A stretch of 64,000 bases of DNA from Xiphias gladius (taxonomy: Eukaryota; Chordata; Actinopteri; Istiophoriformes; Xiphiidae). Made by a program: the position numbers and the translations under genes. The stretch is taken from the NCBI RefSeq assembly GCF_016859285.1, contig NC_053406.1, positions 12,150,026-12,214,025 of the forward strand, given 5' to 3'. Every line of letters starts with the position of its first letter. Positions within the stretch are counted from its first letter, which is position 1. The notes beneath the pieces were generated by a model, which ran no database searches, was not told the origin of the DNA, and saw only the letters and a program-made list of their open reading frames with translations. Shown one piece after another: positions 1 through 12,649 of this stretch.

Positions 1-367
1 TTAACAAGTAATGCATTGATTGCCACAGTACTTATCACCAGATCTCAACAGATGGATTTTTTAAGTACACTAAGTGCAGCTCTGACAATTGCCTTGCCAC
101 TGTATGAAAGTATGAACAAGATACTGGTTACAGCATTTCATATGCTGTACAAATAAATAAAAGTTGGAGCTTGTTGCATTTCATCTTGTCAGTCTGTAGG
201 TAAGTTTTGTACAATAGATGCAAACTGTGAAAAAAAAACATTACTTAGTCCTGAAACATACCTCTTGTATTTACCTATTTAGAGGCCTTTTAAATAAGCG
301 TTTTGGTTTTTTTTTGTTTTGGGGTTTTTTTTGTGTTTTTTTTTTCATCTGCATTTACTGGGCACAG

Positions 368-727
368 GGAAGATATGAAGAGGAGGACGAGGAGGATGAC
401 GAGGATGAAGAGGACAGCGAGGAAGACTCTGAAGATGAAGAAGACATGCAAGACATGGACGAGATGAATGATTACAATGAGTCGCCTGATGATGGCGAGA
501 TCAATGAGGTGCTTTCATTTATAATTCGTAGAATATCTTTTCTAATGAAGCACACTGTTGCGAAATATCTAAAATTCACTGAAATAACTTTTAGACGTGA
601 TTCTTGTTTTCTTTTTATCTTACTTCTGTCTCCTCAAACAGAGAAATCACAGTCCTTAATATCTGTTTCCATCTGTCAGGTGGACATGGAGGGGACAGAC
701 CAAGACCAAGACCAATGGATGATTTAA
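368..727 (+). CDS. anapc15: Anaphase-promoting complex subunit 15, C-terminal exons (partial)
   Basis: Two coding exons, 368-508 and 680-727 (stop TAA 725-727), joined in phase 0. They encode a very acidic C-terminus: Glu/Asp runs, then [18 protein letters not shown], ending [10 protein letters not shown] recognise this as the tail of APC15, a small APC/C subunit that promotes turnover of the mitotic checkpoint complex on APC/C-Cdc20. The acceptor ends in CACAG at 367 and the donor is GAG|GTGCTT at 508. The N-terminal exons lie left of the window, so 1-367 is intron. The gene faces tomt tail to tail. Two poly(A) signals, AATAAA at 1771 and 2137, could end the transcript. An apparent longer reading frame from 218 is intron read-through. 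Confidence 0.9.
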   Translation, partial: GRYEEEDEEDDEDEEDSEEDSEDEEDMQDMDEMNDYNESPDDGEINEVLSFIIRRISFLMKHTVAKYLKFTEITFRRDSCFLFILLLSPQTEKSQSLISVSICQVDMEGTDQDQDQWMI

Positions 728-2481
728 GACAAAAGACAATTTCAGTTTTCCATCAAGCTGTCTGGCACTGGATTTCTGCAGCCCACTTAAAACATGACTC
801 CAGCCCCTTCATCTGTGACACACAATTTTTTCGTATTTGTGTAAACAGGATTAGAATATCATCGAGTTAAACCTTGTACCATGATATCCTTCAGATCAAG
901 GTTGGGTAAATCCGGCACAAGTGTCTCATGTCAAGCTGCAGCCAGCCTTGAAGGCTCCGGACATCAGTGGACATCGCTGTGAGTGTTGCTGACAAATTCA
1001 CACTGTTGCGAAGGCGTGTGAAAATAGTGCATGGATGCATGTTTAAGCAGATGTGCACATATCATGTTTTTGTCTGTCTGTTTGTATGTTTTTTCGTAGA
1101 GATCTGTGTTCCTGTTAAATACATTTAACCGTTCGATCCGGTCAAAGCATTTCCACTCATCTCGAGTGCTGTAAAACACACAAGGTCCTCCTGTTTTGTA
1201 ACCAGTCGGACACACACCCACACAGTGGCAGCAATAGGCATCATCCCAGTGATCTTTCTCAGTGAAACTTTGACCTTGTCATATCTTCCGTCATGTGCCA
1301 GTTCTCAGTCTCCAAACAGCTGACTGAGCATTAACTACAGTTCAGTCAGCTAAATAACTTTTTACTTATGAAGGAGACTTACAGATACTTACTTCACCAT
1401 ATAGTCCAATTCTGTTTCATAGCAGTGTTGTGTATGTTGCTAATCTTTTATTCCAGATATCATACCGTCAGTAGAAATTTCAGAAAAGCTTGTGAAATGG
1501 TATTACGTTATGACAATGGTCATATTTCAATATTAACAATGTCAAAGGTAAAAACATTAATTAACATTGAGGAATTTTAATTTAAATATGAATACACACA
1601 GTGGCCATCTAAATAGTCTCATGTTTATCTTAAAGGACTGCTTACCAATGATTTGATTATTTATACTGAAATGAAAAGGGGCCTTGGAAGTTTGTATTAA
1701 ATTATTTTGATAAAATTATGTTTGTTTGTTTTTGTTTTTTATTTTTTTTCCTACATATTAGTTACTTATTAATAAAGAACACAAAATGTAACCTGGTTGT
1801 GAGGGATGTGTGTTGGATTTAGGTGGACTAATTTTTCAATGAGATAAAAATTCAGACATTAAAGTCCAGCACTGATAAAGAGCAATCTGAATTTGGTTTG
1901 ACTTGGGTGGTGCCGATGTCCACAGTTCACTTTATGCAATTCAACATTTAATGTCAGGTAATGGTTACATTCCCACTTGAGGGCAAACAACTTTCTGTAT
2001 TAAATTTGTACATAAAGGACATTAATAATAAACTGACCTAAAATTTTCATTATGTATTTCATGAATTTGTTCTTGTGTTCAAAGTTTTGTTTTTTTGTTT
2101 TTTTCCCCCCCAAATTTGGCAGTTACATTATGTTTAAATAAACAAGCTATTTTTTCCAAGATTTTTTTCAGACATTTGCTTTTATTAGATTGCTGACAGA
2201 AGATAATGACGGGGTGGTGACAAGTGACGAAGATCCTGTCTCTTTTATCAGTTTCTTTTTAACCCATGAGAGGGCGCTGACAGTGTGCTATTTGACATTT
2301 GTCCACTTCCTGGAGTTGAGATATAATGCATCTCTGAAAATCTAGATACCGCTCAGCTTTTCAGGCGAGTGTAGCTTTATAGGGACAGTTATCTTTTCCA
2401 TCACATTTTTCCTCAAAAATAGTTTTAACATGGTGCATACCATCATCAGTTCATAGAGTGTGACGTTCCAGTCAGCATGAT
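728..2481. other. anapc15 3' UTR and convergent gap to tomt
   Basis: There is no coding signal. The AT-rich sequence contains AATAAA on the plus strand at 1771-1776 and 2137-2142, both candidate anapc15 poly(A) signals. TTTATT at 2181-2186 reads as AATAAA on the minus strand and would serve tomt. The two transcripts would therefore end within tens of bases of each other. Confidence 0.5.
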
Positions 2482-4123
2482 CTACTTGATTCCCTGGTAC
2501 ACCAGCTCAGCCATCCCGTCCCTGATGCCCCTGCTGTACTCCAGTGTGGCCCGGTGGACCTTCCACTCATACAGGCCGCTCTTGCGAATGTGCCTGAGGA
2601 ACTTTGGAGCCCCAGGAAACAGCACATTGTCGGCCAAGATCATAGAGCCTTTTCCCAGCAGACCAGAGCCCTCCAGCATCTGTAACACACAGAGAGGCAG
2701 TATCAGGTAACAATGGGAGGGTCACAACTATAATGTATTTATTTAAGTATAATTTCAGGTGGATGTACATTGCTAAAATACCTTAATAGTATTTTTTTTA
2801 AGAAACAGGCATCTGTAAACTCAAAGTAAATATTAATCTCAAAAGCTGTACTTAAATATTCAGCATGCACATACACAAAGTAGTAAGTTCATTTAGGCAA
2901 CTTTCCAACCATCCATTGTTTAAGTAAAAGAGTAAGTAAGTAGAGATGGAGTCACTTTGGAGCCAGACAGAGGCCAACATATGCAAAGTGTTAGTGCCAG
3001 ATATGCAGTGATTTTGCAACACTAGAAGATATTCAGAAGATTCTAAAAATTATTTGAAACATTAAATCAACTTTTATATGCAACTAATATTTTGCTCAGG
3101 TTTTGCGCTTGTGCTTAAGCAGACTGCTTATTTTACCCAGTCATACTTCTGACAGACAGGACAACAAACTATGTGACCGGATTTTAATCCTTTCTAATGA
3201 TTTATTCTAGTTACCTGCAGATCAGGGCAGTAGGATTTCTTCCAGTGGTCCATGAAGACAAAATCCAGCCTTTCCAAACCATAGTCAGACCGCAGCCGAG
3301 GGATCACCTCATCAGATGGATTCACGATGAGCTCCACCTTGAGAACACAGCATGCATGCCTCAATCGTATGGTACTCTTCATATTCAATACATGAAATAA
3401 AAATTTTGCAAATATATGTAAAAACAAATGATGATGGCCTGTAGGCAGGTCATTTGGGGCTTTTATCAAAGGCCTGGTGTACATGATGTGCACTGGATAT
3501 ACAGTGAAATGTTGTAAATAGGTAACATATTTCTGCTGTCTCACTGTGTCATCATCAAACCCTGCCAGGCGGATGATTTTCTCAGCGATGGCAGCATTCC
3601 TCTGGTCCATCTCGACGCTGTAGAGCCTGGCACCCAGGGGCAGAGCCCGTGCGATCCGCACGGTGCTGTACCCGCAGTGGGACCCCAGCTCAAGCACTGT
3701 CAAAGGGCTCTGCTCCATCAGCAGCCGGTCCAGGATCTTCCCTGCAACCAGACACACACAAAAACACACATATATGTACAGTATGTATTTAGGGATTTAT
3801 ACTTTAAGTCATGTTTCTAATAGACAAAGAATTTGTTGTATTATATATAGTATCTCCTCACCCTTTTTAGGCCCAATGTTGCTGATGAACTCCACCTTGC
3901 TGCACCAGACATCGAAAGCGTCCAGGATGCTGTCAGTGTCTCCAGGGGTGGCATGAGTGAGAACATACTGGTAGGCACGCTCCTCTCGAGTCAGACCAGT
4001 AACACAGTCCTTCCATATCCTGACCAGGACCGCCCGATAGAACAGCACAAAGTAGTAACGGTACCTGATGATCAGTGTCAGCAGGAGGGGGACAAAGGCC
4101 AGAGCAATAGCAGGAGACACCAT
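2482..4123 (-). CDS. tomt: Transmembrane O-methyltransferase TOMT
   Basis: Four coding exons on the minus strand: 4123-3862, 3741-3545, 3337-3215 and 2688-2482, in continuous frame, 262 aa. An N-terminal hydrophobic segment (about residues 4-20) precedes a catechol-O-methyltransferase fold. The SAM-binding motif [11 protein letters not shown] is at 103-113, and an acidic residue in YSVEMD (E131) would bind the SAM ribose. The COMT-type metal and catalytic residues are present: D183 and K186 in FMDHWKK, then D211-N212 in ADNV. Mammalian TOMT/LRTOMT mutations cause deafness (DFNB63), and zebrafish Tomt is needed to traffic TMC channel proteins in hair cells. A strong donor, AAACAG|GTGAGT at 5126/5125, and a possible acceptor just before the ATG suggest an upstream non-coding exon (inference). 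lrrc51, fused to it in primates, is a separate upstream gene here. Confidence 0.93.
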
Positions 4124-6825
4124 CCTTGCTCATACGAAGGAAAAAAAACACACACAAGTAGATTCACTGGCCGCTAATACTCAGTAATGTAAAAAAAAAT
4201 GGAGCTAAAGAGTTGTTTTTACCAACTATATATTCAATACTTTATGTCAGTAAGGTGGAGTCCATGTGATGCTTTGAATGAACCTGCACATGAATGTTGT
4301 ACCCGCTATTCACCGAAGGGCTTTTTAGCTTCTCTCTACCTGCTCTCTGCTTTTACACTCATTATACAGACTGCAAGACTACTGACTTACAGTTTTATAT
4401 AGTATTTATACTTAAACTATGCTACCCTGTAGTATAAAACTACAAACGTTTCTGTCTCATTAGAAACTTTTTTTGGGGTCATCTTCAGCTGGCATTAGAT
4501 AAGAAGGTAATACAGTATGACAATAAAGAGCAACTTTATCAGTCTACAAATTAACTATTTTTCAAGTGTTAAAAATAATTTTCCGTGATATACATGGGCT
4601 TGCTGATGTCTTCATATTGAAAAAGCAGTTAACAGATAAAAAACATGGTTCTCCCTGAGTTTTAGCTTTGTGCCACCTTTGAGGGGAATGTATTTTGTCA
4701 GATGAATCAACAAAAGGGAGACTGTATAAATCATTTGCCTGCCAGTTTGCCAGTTTTTAATCCCCAAACCCGACCTGCAGCAACCCTGCAACCCTTGGTA
4801 GCAGCATGGTGACTTGAGACAAGTATACCAATTGAGGGCATAAAAGGTGCCAAAATGTTTGTACTGATAAATTACAAAATTTCAGATAGATTAAACACAT
4901 TTTGAGACAAATGCTCCCAGAGTGGTGGATGATGAAAGAGGAGATCTACACCAAAAGCAGCGACAATGCTGTAGTCCTGTGGTGGACGTGAGAAATTGCT
5001 GTTTCTCTAGATTTTTCTACTGCCTCAGGTAACTGAAGACTCCACAGGTTTTCTGCTCCACACAGACCAGATGCTGTAGCAAAATATTTGCATCAGCACA
5101 ATGCACAAAAACCAGACTAACTCACCTGTTTTCTAAAAAGTTTGGTGGAAGCGGAGCAGCTGCGCTGAGGATAGGAAAGATGAGAGTGGCAGAAAGATGG
5201 AGGCGTGTATGTGTGTGAGAGGAGGTAAGAGGCCTGGGAGTATAAATAATTTATGTATCACGTGCATGACAGTCTATGTCCTGTAATGATTTCCAGTTGA
5301 CAGCTGTTAAAGCTGGTGTCAGTGTTAGCTGTTAAACATCAGTTTTTGTCATTTTTGATAAGACACACAGTGAGCTTCTTGTCCAGACATTCAGAATAGG
5401 ACCAACACTGTGAAAAGGAGCAGAGACAGTGAGACAGAGAGAGGCAGCGTGAAACAGACATTTGATATATCAAGCTAACATCAACAGGTGTGTGTCTGTG
5501 TGTGGTTGTATGGAGTCCAATTTCTTTTGCTGAGTCACAACGGAAAGATTCAGAAAGACTACAAATGCAAAGAAAAAAGTAATTTATGGAATATTATCTA
5601 ATGTAACTCAATAAAATCTATTTTTTTTCAAAATCAAAGCTTATTCAAATAAATAAAAATCAACCAAATATTTAAAACCTACAATAGAATCATGTTAGAT
5701 ACAAATAAATGTCATAAAATGAAAAAATAGAGACCAGGCCAAAATCTAGATGATTTATTGTTCACATCACATCGCATTTCCTGTCCTTTTCTTTCTTTTC
5801 AGTGCTTCTCTTTTAACGTGACTTGAGATTATAGCATCCTAACATGTGATTATCACTCCCTTGTTTTTCCACAAAGGTGTTTTCACTCATCAAACGACTG
5901 AGACTTGAGCTGCTGTGAAACAAAACTATAAAATAAGAGTAAACAGAAAAATGTACATGTTTAATGTGTATAAAAGTATTATGACTTGTGATAAGATAGG
6001 TAGTACAGTATAAGAAAATATTATATCATTACAGAAATAACAACTATTACACTGCTTCACCCTTAATATATATCAGTAAAAAATGTGATGTCTATTAGTC
6101 TATTACCAAAACCATTTTGTCTCTTCTATATACACAAATGTACACAAAAATACAAAAAATACACAAATATTGCAGTTGGAATTATATAAACCTTTGCGTA
6201 CCATGTGTAGTAGTAACTTTTGTAACAACGCCTTGCCATCAATACCTCCGTGAAATTTCCAGAATCATGGGCCGATTCGTTTACAGGGAGGTCTACAAAT
6301 GCCAGCTCCCTGTTTTTTGTCATTCCAAAAATAAGTTCATTTTGTTTGTCAGTTTGGTAAAACTGATGCTCCATTTTACTTGAGCGAACAAACATTTTGA
6401 ATAATGGTAATCATGATGTAATGATAAATCTGGTAACAACTCAATATATCACAAAACAATATGTACTTAGTGCCGAAGATTTGATTGATTATTGATTGTG
6501 TAGCATTTAGCACCCTTTTCAGAGTTAATCAGGAATGATTCATTCAGAAAGTGGCCAGTATGAAGATTTTCAGATATCTATGAACTAATCTTTAAACACT
6601 GGTACATTTACATAGTATCTAAAAATCTGTACTGAAGTGATTTATTCAGTGTTATTTGGGAACTATTTGTTTCCCGATGTGTTCCTTACTCATTCTTTGG
6701 TAGCTACTCTGGATTTTGTGTATGTTACTGTAAATTGTTGCTATTAGCAGCACACAGTTACAGACTGCACACAACCACAAAGCAACGTCCATGAGGCAGG
6801 ACTGCATTGGTCGATAACTCCCTGT
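4124..6825. other. tomt upstream region and sfrp2-like 3' flank
   Basis: No protein gene is seen. On the minus strand, the segment ending at 5126 before a consensus donor (GTGAGT) is a candidate tomt 5' UTR exon, with its promoter probably near 5.2-5.5 kb. TTTATT at 6641-6646 is a candidate minus-strand poly(A) signal for the sFRP gene. The reading frames at 6.1-6.4 kb occur on both strands, show no family similarity and look like chance. Confidence 0.35.
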
Positions 6826-9687
6826 CTACAGTTCTGGACAGGACTGTTTAAGGAGAGCTCTGATGAACTTCTTCAACTCTTTGTCACCTCTGGTCCACCT
6901 CACCAGCCGAGTCAGCACCAGCCTGCCCTCTTCAGCCTGAGCCAGGGCCAGGTACCATCCACCCTGGGCCCCATTCCCCTCCTTCCCTCCTTTACCTTGT
7001 CTCTTATCCATGTGTTCCTCCTCTAACCCTCTGTCTAAGTTTGTGTCCGCAGAGTCTAAACCTGGACAAGTACAGGTGCCTCCGTCCTGCAGCCACAAAG
7101 CACTGTGAGCCATCGCGCCTCCGACCCCTTCTGCCCTCTCCGCACCTCCCCCTGCCCACCTCAAGATGCGGCTGCGGGCCATAGGCACCAGCTGACGGTC
7201 CCCTCCCACCTTCGACACACTTCCCAGACGCATCTTAAATGCTGCGACAGAGACAGAGAGAATACGATTTAACAGGTGACATTTCAGACACATCCTAATC
7301 TCTGTGATTAGATTATCTGTGTCTTTGTTTATATTTTTTTAAATGATGCTATGTTCTACTCCATTCTCAAAATAAAAAGAGGATGTATTTTGTAGCCTAC
7401 ATTATCTACATCACTTTGTTCTCACCATATGGACTGTTGCAGAAGTTTTCCTGGATGTCAGTCTCTCCTTCAGCAGCCAGACTACAGGCATCACAGATAA
7501 CACTCCCTGGGGGATGGAAAAGGGAGGAGATTAGATGACTGCAAGTGTCTGCAGTGGGGATGTAAAAAAACAAAAAAAACCCCACAAAGGTGGGGTAGGG
7601 CTGCTGCTTTGAACAGAAACTTCAGGATTAGTGCATGCAAAACAAGTTTAAGATGAAATTAAATTTGATAAAATAAAACTTTGATCACCAGAATAGAAAT
7701 TCAGTTGTTACAGCAGCACGAGAAACAGGCCAAAGAGGCAGGAAACAGATGAGCAAAATGGTAAAATAAAGAAATGACTTTCAAAGGCTTTATACATCAC
7801 AATACCTTAGGCCATATACAGACTGAATACCAACTTCTGAGGATGATTAAGATATCAGTATTACAGACTTGAAATTTTTTAATATTGATAATATTGATAA
7901 ATCAGTTGATTTGAAAAAAAAAACAACAGAATTTTGTAACATAAATAAACATTTTTGATAAGGATCCCTTAAATTTGACTATTAAAGAATTGTGACCAAG
8001 GACAGGACATTTTACAGTTGAAAAATAAACTTGTCTGTGCTCTGGTGGACACACTATGTAATGGAGACACTTTTATGTTTTTTATATAACATATCTTTAA
8101 CATACTGACATTTCCTTACCTTTCAGCAGAAACAAGCGATGATACTGACATGTTTGTGACAAGGTACTAATGATATGAAGGCATACTTATATCGGTTGCT
8201 CTCTAATTTGGGCATTGTGAAAAATATACATGCAGGGATAATAGTATAGTGGTGTAGTGCACTTGCAGAGTGGTAAAGTATACTTCATGGTGTTTGGACT
8301 TTTCTCTAGTTTACATTTTTTGTGAAATATTAGATGATTTTAACTTCATAAGTCTTGAACAGTTAGGACTACGAGCCCCAACAACACTGCAAATTTGTAA
8401 GGAGCCACAAGTGAAAAAATCTTGCTTTAATCTTTCACAATGCATTTAATTTGATGATCTTATCATTTGTTTTTATGTAAAACCTTAATCTAAAAAGTAA
8501 CTAGTGAGGATATCTGACAGATATTTCCCTCTGAAATGTAGTGGAATAGAAGCATAAAGTAACATAAAATCAAAATATTCAAGTGAACTACAAGTATCTC
8601 AAAATTGTGCTTAAGTGCAGTACTTGAGTAAATGTATTTAGTTACTTACCACCACTGCAAGAGCGTGAACTATTAAAATAAAAATTACTTGATGGTGACA
8701 CTGTTGTTAATTGAAAAAGGAGAGTATGTAGTTGTCAGTTTACCTGTAAGCCTAGCATTACTTTAATCAGGTAGTGTGATGAGCGAAAATTAAATTAGAG
8801 CTGCAACAATTAGTTGATTAATTGCTTAGTTGAGTTGATCGACAGATTATTCGGCAGCTATTTTTTTTATAACTGATCAATCCTTTACCCCAGTTTTTCA
8901 TGAGAAAATAAAAAACATGTACTAGTTCCAGCTTTTCAATTGTTAATTTGTGCAATTTCAAGACCTTACCTTTGGTTTTAAGAAACCGTGAATATTTTTC
9001 GCTATTGTTGAACATTAAAAACACAATTCTTCGACATTTTATAGGCAAAGCGAGAAATCGAGAATTGAATGAATTTAAATGTAAACAGGTTTGTAATTTA
9101 AATTAACAGATGTTTTTAGAGGGTAAAAGCTGCCGGACAGAGACCAGAGCCATCCACTGACCTTTCAGCGCCTCCTCGTGCTTCACCTCCTCCGCCGTCC
9201 GCCCCTCCCGCTCTCCGGTTGCCGGGATACAGAGCTCGGTCCCGCGCGGGAACCGGCTGCAGTTGAACATCTCGGGCCAGGGGAACCCGAAGGCGCTCAT
9301 CACGGGCACGCAGCCGTCCCGCACGGTCTCGCACAGGCTCCTGCAGGGGCTGACCGGCCCGCCGAGCTCCGGCAGACACACCGGCGCGAACAGCGAGCAC
9401 AGGAACTTCTTGGTGTCCCGGTGGCAGAGCTTGGAGATGAGGGGCAGCCAGGCCGCCGACTGCTGCTGGGCCTCCCTCAGCGAGTCGTGGCCGAGCAAGT
9501 TGGGGATCCGCATGTGCCTGTAGCCGATGCCGTGGCACAGAGACAGGGTGCTCGGGATGGGCTTACACACCGAGCGGACCGAGGAGCTGAACCCGAGCGA
9601 CGGCGGGCCGAGCTGGGCGGGAGCCACGGTGTCAGAGGCAAGAGAAGCCCCCAACGGCAGAAGAAAGCCGAGCAGAAAAACAGCCAT
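6826..9687 (-). CDS. sfrp2l: Secreted frizzled-related protein, sFRP2-like
   Basis: Three exons on the minus strand: 9687-9162, 7506-7426 and 7241-6826, giving 340 aa. The start at 9687 is chosen because it opens a signal peptide (MAVFLLGFLLPLGASLAS). The frizzled cysteine-rich domain spans about 41-153 with exactly ten cysteines (41, 51, 88, 97, 104, 115, 119, 126, 143, 153) and signatures MRIPNLLGH, KKFLCSLFAPVC and VMSAFGFPWP. A netrin-like domain follows (ICDAC to the C-terminal KQSCPEL). The three-exon structure (CRD, short, NTR) is usual for the SFRP1/2/5 group. Sequence favours an sFRP2-like paralogue; sfrp2 itself or another subgroup member is possible. Such proteins bind Wnt/Frizzled outside the cell. 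It is longer than the roughly 295 aa of sFRP2 because the NTR has a Gly/Lys/Glu-rich insertion. Exon 1 is GC-rich and CpG-dense. Confidence 0.8.
8441..8657 (-). repeat. Teleost interspersed repeat ending in CCACCACTG (copy 1)
   Basis: Sequence typical of an abundant teleost repeat: CCCTCTGAAATGTAGTGGA, then CTTGAGTAAATGTATTTAG, then the terminus CCACCACTG. Other copies are at 39.8/41.5 kb, 52.4-52.9 kb and the right edge. The terminal CAGTGGTGG/CCACCACTG symmetry suggests a non-autonomous DNA transposon. I do not know its formal family name. It sits in sfrp2l intron 1. Confidence 0.6.
8797..9060. repeat. AGCTGCAAC/GATTAAT-type teleost repeat (copy 1)
   Basis: It begins AGAGCTGCAACAATTAGTTG and continues through ATCGACAGATTATTCGGCAG, a diverged form of a repeat built on GATTAATC words. 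Related copies lie near 34.1-34.5 kb and 52.56-52.79 kb. It is non-coding and inside sfrp2l intron 1. The family name is unknown to me and the ends are approximate. Confidence 0.5.
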
Positions 9688-10424
9688 TGTTTTCGTCCCA
9701 GCGAGTTCAGAGTGAAGTCTACAAAGCCGCCTCGCCTCTGCCCGGACTTGACCGGCCTGTAGGTGTAAACAAAGAGGTGTGGAGATAACAGGGGGTAAAT
9801 GAGAGGGCAGGCGCCTCCCAGCCATCATCCCATCCCATCGGACTGGTGTCTGCCTCCACATTTAAGAGTGTCAGCGGGGGCGTGCTGTTTGTTTCTTTAG
9901 TTTCTCATTCGCGTTGTAACCTGGAAACTTTGCGGCAGATACACATCGGGGCAATGATGGTACGGTGCAGTACAGACATAATCATCAGTTTGCCCTGTAT
10001 GAACATAAGCCATACTCCACACTTTATCTTTATTCAACAAATAAAACGTTACTGACTTCTGCATTAATTTTAATACATTCCATTTGCATAATCTTGAGGG
10101 TATGAACATTGCATACTTTGTTGGGAACAGGACAGTACATAAAACAACAGTGCAACCTTGAATTAGTGGATGTTGCTCTTTCAGTCCATCTTTTTTAAGT
10201 TCATTTATTTTTTTTAGGCTGTAGTGGTCACAGTGACCAGGGGCGTACCCCTCCACTTTCAAAAATCTCTTGGAAGACTCCTCTCTTTTACCCAAACATG
10301 CCTAACTGGCACTCTCGGTGCGCTTCCTCATCCGATCTCCTCGCACTTTGTCTTATTGAACAGATTCAGTACGTAGTGCTCACTCCATGGTCTCCTGCCA
10401 TACTGACGCTTTAGTGCTGTCCCT

Positions 10425-10483
10425 CACTTGTAAGTCGAGTTGGATAAAAGCATCTGCCAAATGAGTAAATGTAAATGTAAGAG
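10425..10483 (+). repeat. L2/SINE-type 3' tail
   Basis: The sequence around GTAAGTCGAGTTGGATAAAA, then GCATCTGCCAAATGAGTAA and a short AAATGTAAATGTAA tail, matches the conserved 3' end shared by fish L2-clade LINEs and the SINEs that borrow it. The related body may extend left to about 10.2 kb, but I cannot place the 5' end. Confidence 0.65.
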
Positions 10484-12649
10484 TAACGGCAGCAAAGATT
10501 CAAATACTTTGTAGATCCAGAATAACTTCAATCAGCATAATCTTCTTTTTTGTTTGAAAAGGGAGAAACATTAGTAAAACAGACTCTAAATTCGCATATA
10601 AAGTTTTCTTGTGTTTGTAAGAAATTACTACAGAAACTTTAGTAGTAAGTAATAATTAGTAATTTAATAATTAGTAATTTAAGGATTTTGTGTAAAAAGG
10701 AATGACAATAGGATGTTGTTTTGGTGTGCGAAGTGCCTTTGGAAAATGTAAACCGTCAGCATTGCGAAATTAGGTACAGGAAATAAAGTGTAACTGTAGC
10801 AGTGTGTTAGAGAAGCAGTGTGTGTGCGGAACTCTGTCATCACACTCAGCCAGAGGGTGTCAGAGACCCTTTCATCTTTTTCCAGGGAGACTGCACCAAC
10901 AAGTCTCATCCTGTTCCCTTCTCCTGCTGTTCGCTTTTCGATTTGGCTCAGTCGTAGCCTGTTATGAATTCAGATGGCTTGCACTTGATTAACTATTTAC
11001 ATTGTTTTGCATTTCACAAAGTTTGCTTCACTCTCTGAGAGAAAGAAGAGATGAAAATACTGCTCGGGCAGATTAGTCAAGCCCAGTGCAGGACATTAAT
11101 ACTGCATAACACACGTACGACCGTGGCTGGCTACTTTGAGAAGTAATGTTTTTTTATGTTTATTTCAGGATAATGAAAAAAGTATGGAGGTTCAACAACA
11201 ACTACACTATGTATGACCAAAACCGAAGTACTTGCAGGTAAATGCATCAATATTCAGTCTGCAACAGCCTCCAAGCAGGGTGGAATTGTTGTGTTAGGGG
11301 GCAGGGGGGTAAAAATTGGCTGATGGGCCCCTATTTACCGCCACCTACCATCCTCTTCAAGTTGTTTATGTACCATGTCATCTCCAAATTCCCTAATACA
11401 GTGCAAACAGCAGACTACACATGGCAGCTTTGTTACAAGCCCAGAGCCAGAGACCCACCAGGTCCCAGGATTCCTGTGTGTCGCTTAGTTTGTGGTAGTC
11501 TGATTAAACACAACTTGGTTTAGGAACCACCACGACAGGAGCAAAATAAATAATAAATAATAATAGTCTTTAAACCAGGTTCTGATACTGGACTCCTCTA
11601 CAAAACAAGGCAAAAATTTTTTTTAAAAAATATAATAATAATATAGGATCCTCCTTATAGCTAATATTATACTCTACTTTTAAAGACATGAGAAAACTTT
11701 AGAAATTAAAAAAGTAATAAAACAATTATTAGAAGAAAAAAACACATAAAAGTAAAGTTGAGGCTAAACACATTTGTAAGTTTAACTGCTTTCACATTGT
11801 TTATTCAGCTGTAATCTGATGGCCACAAGAGCTCAAGTCCTGGCTGCAGCAGAGGAAATATAGATCAAGCAGATAAGACATACGTTTATAGAACCTTTTA
11901 ATTGTATCCTCATAGTCTGACCTACATTTAACGTATAAAAACTTGCTCAACAGCATTTAATGACTACATTTCAACATGTAGTAAATTTAAACATAGTAAC
12001 CGAAATGCAGTCAAAACAAGTTCAGACTGTGTGCAGCCCTATATTCAATAACTCACTTTTAAACTACATTTACCCCAGTTTTTCAGTGTTCAATGTATTT
12101 TCCAGCCACACGTCAGTCATCCCCACTCAGAAATACCAGTCTCCACCGTGACGTGATAACTATGACAGGAATGTATCATAAGTGCGACCACTCACAATGT
12201 GAGAAATTATTCATAGATCAGTGTCTCGTTTGTTTAAAGCTTCGCACGGACTTTTATTTAAATTCACAGTGATTAATGTACCATAGATGTTTCAGTGCAC
12301 GGGAGGGAACTGGCGTTGTCTTAATGTCCGCAGAGTCCCAGTGTTATAAAGACGGAGAGTGTACAGGTTTTACTCTGAGTTTTACACTATTGGGCAATGA
12401 GCACATTTCAGGCCACAAGAGCGCAGGGCACACACACTGAAAAGTGTGTTTACCTAACTTACTGTAGTATTTGTATCGATGCTGGCTGTGTTTTTTTTTT
12501 CTTACAGTAAATTAACAAAGCTCTACCAACACCTATGACAGTAGCAGAAATAAAGAAATAACCGGGAGTCGAAAAGTATTAAAATCGAAATGCAAAATAA
12601 TTATTAATACTAGCAGACACTAAAAATTGTGTAACTTAACTAAACTGCA

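Noticed and set aside
218-367. Upstream extension of the anapc15 exon as a start
   Set aside because: Hydrophobic Phe-rich translation of an intron T-tract; the CACAG acceptor at 367 and the family sequence place the exon start at 368.
6117-6395. Overlapping frames of 88-89 aa on both strands
   Set aside because: Neither shows domain, splice or codon evidence. Likely chance.
8818-9048. 76-aa minus-strand frame
   Set aside because: Lies inside the GATTAAT-type repeat.
9178-9762. 194-aa plus-strand frame and a 140-aa minus-strand frame at sfrp2l exon 1
   Set aside because: Shadow frames of a GC-rich coding exon. The sfrp2l frame has the signal peptide and all ten CRD cysteines.
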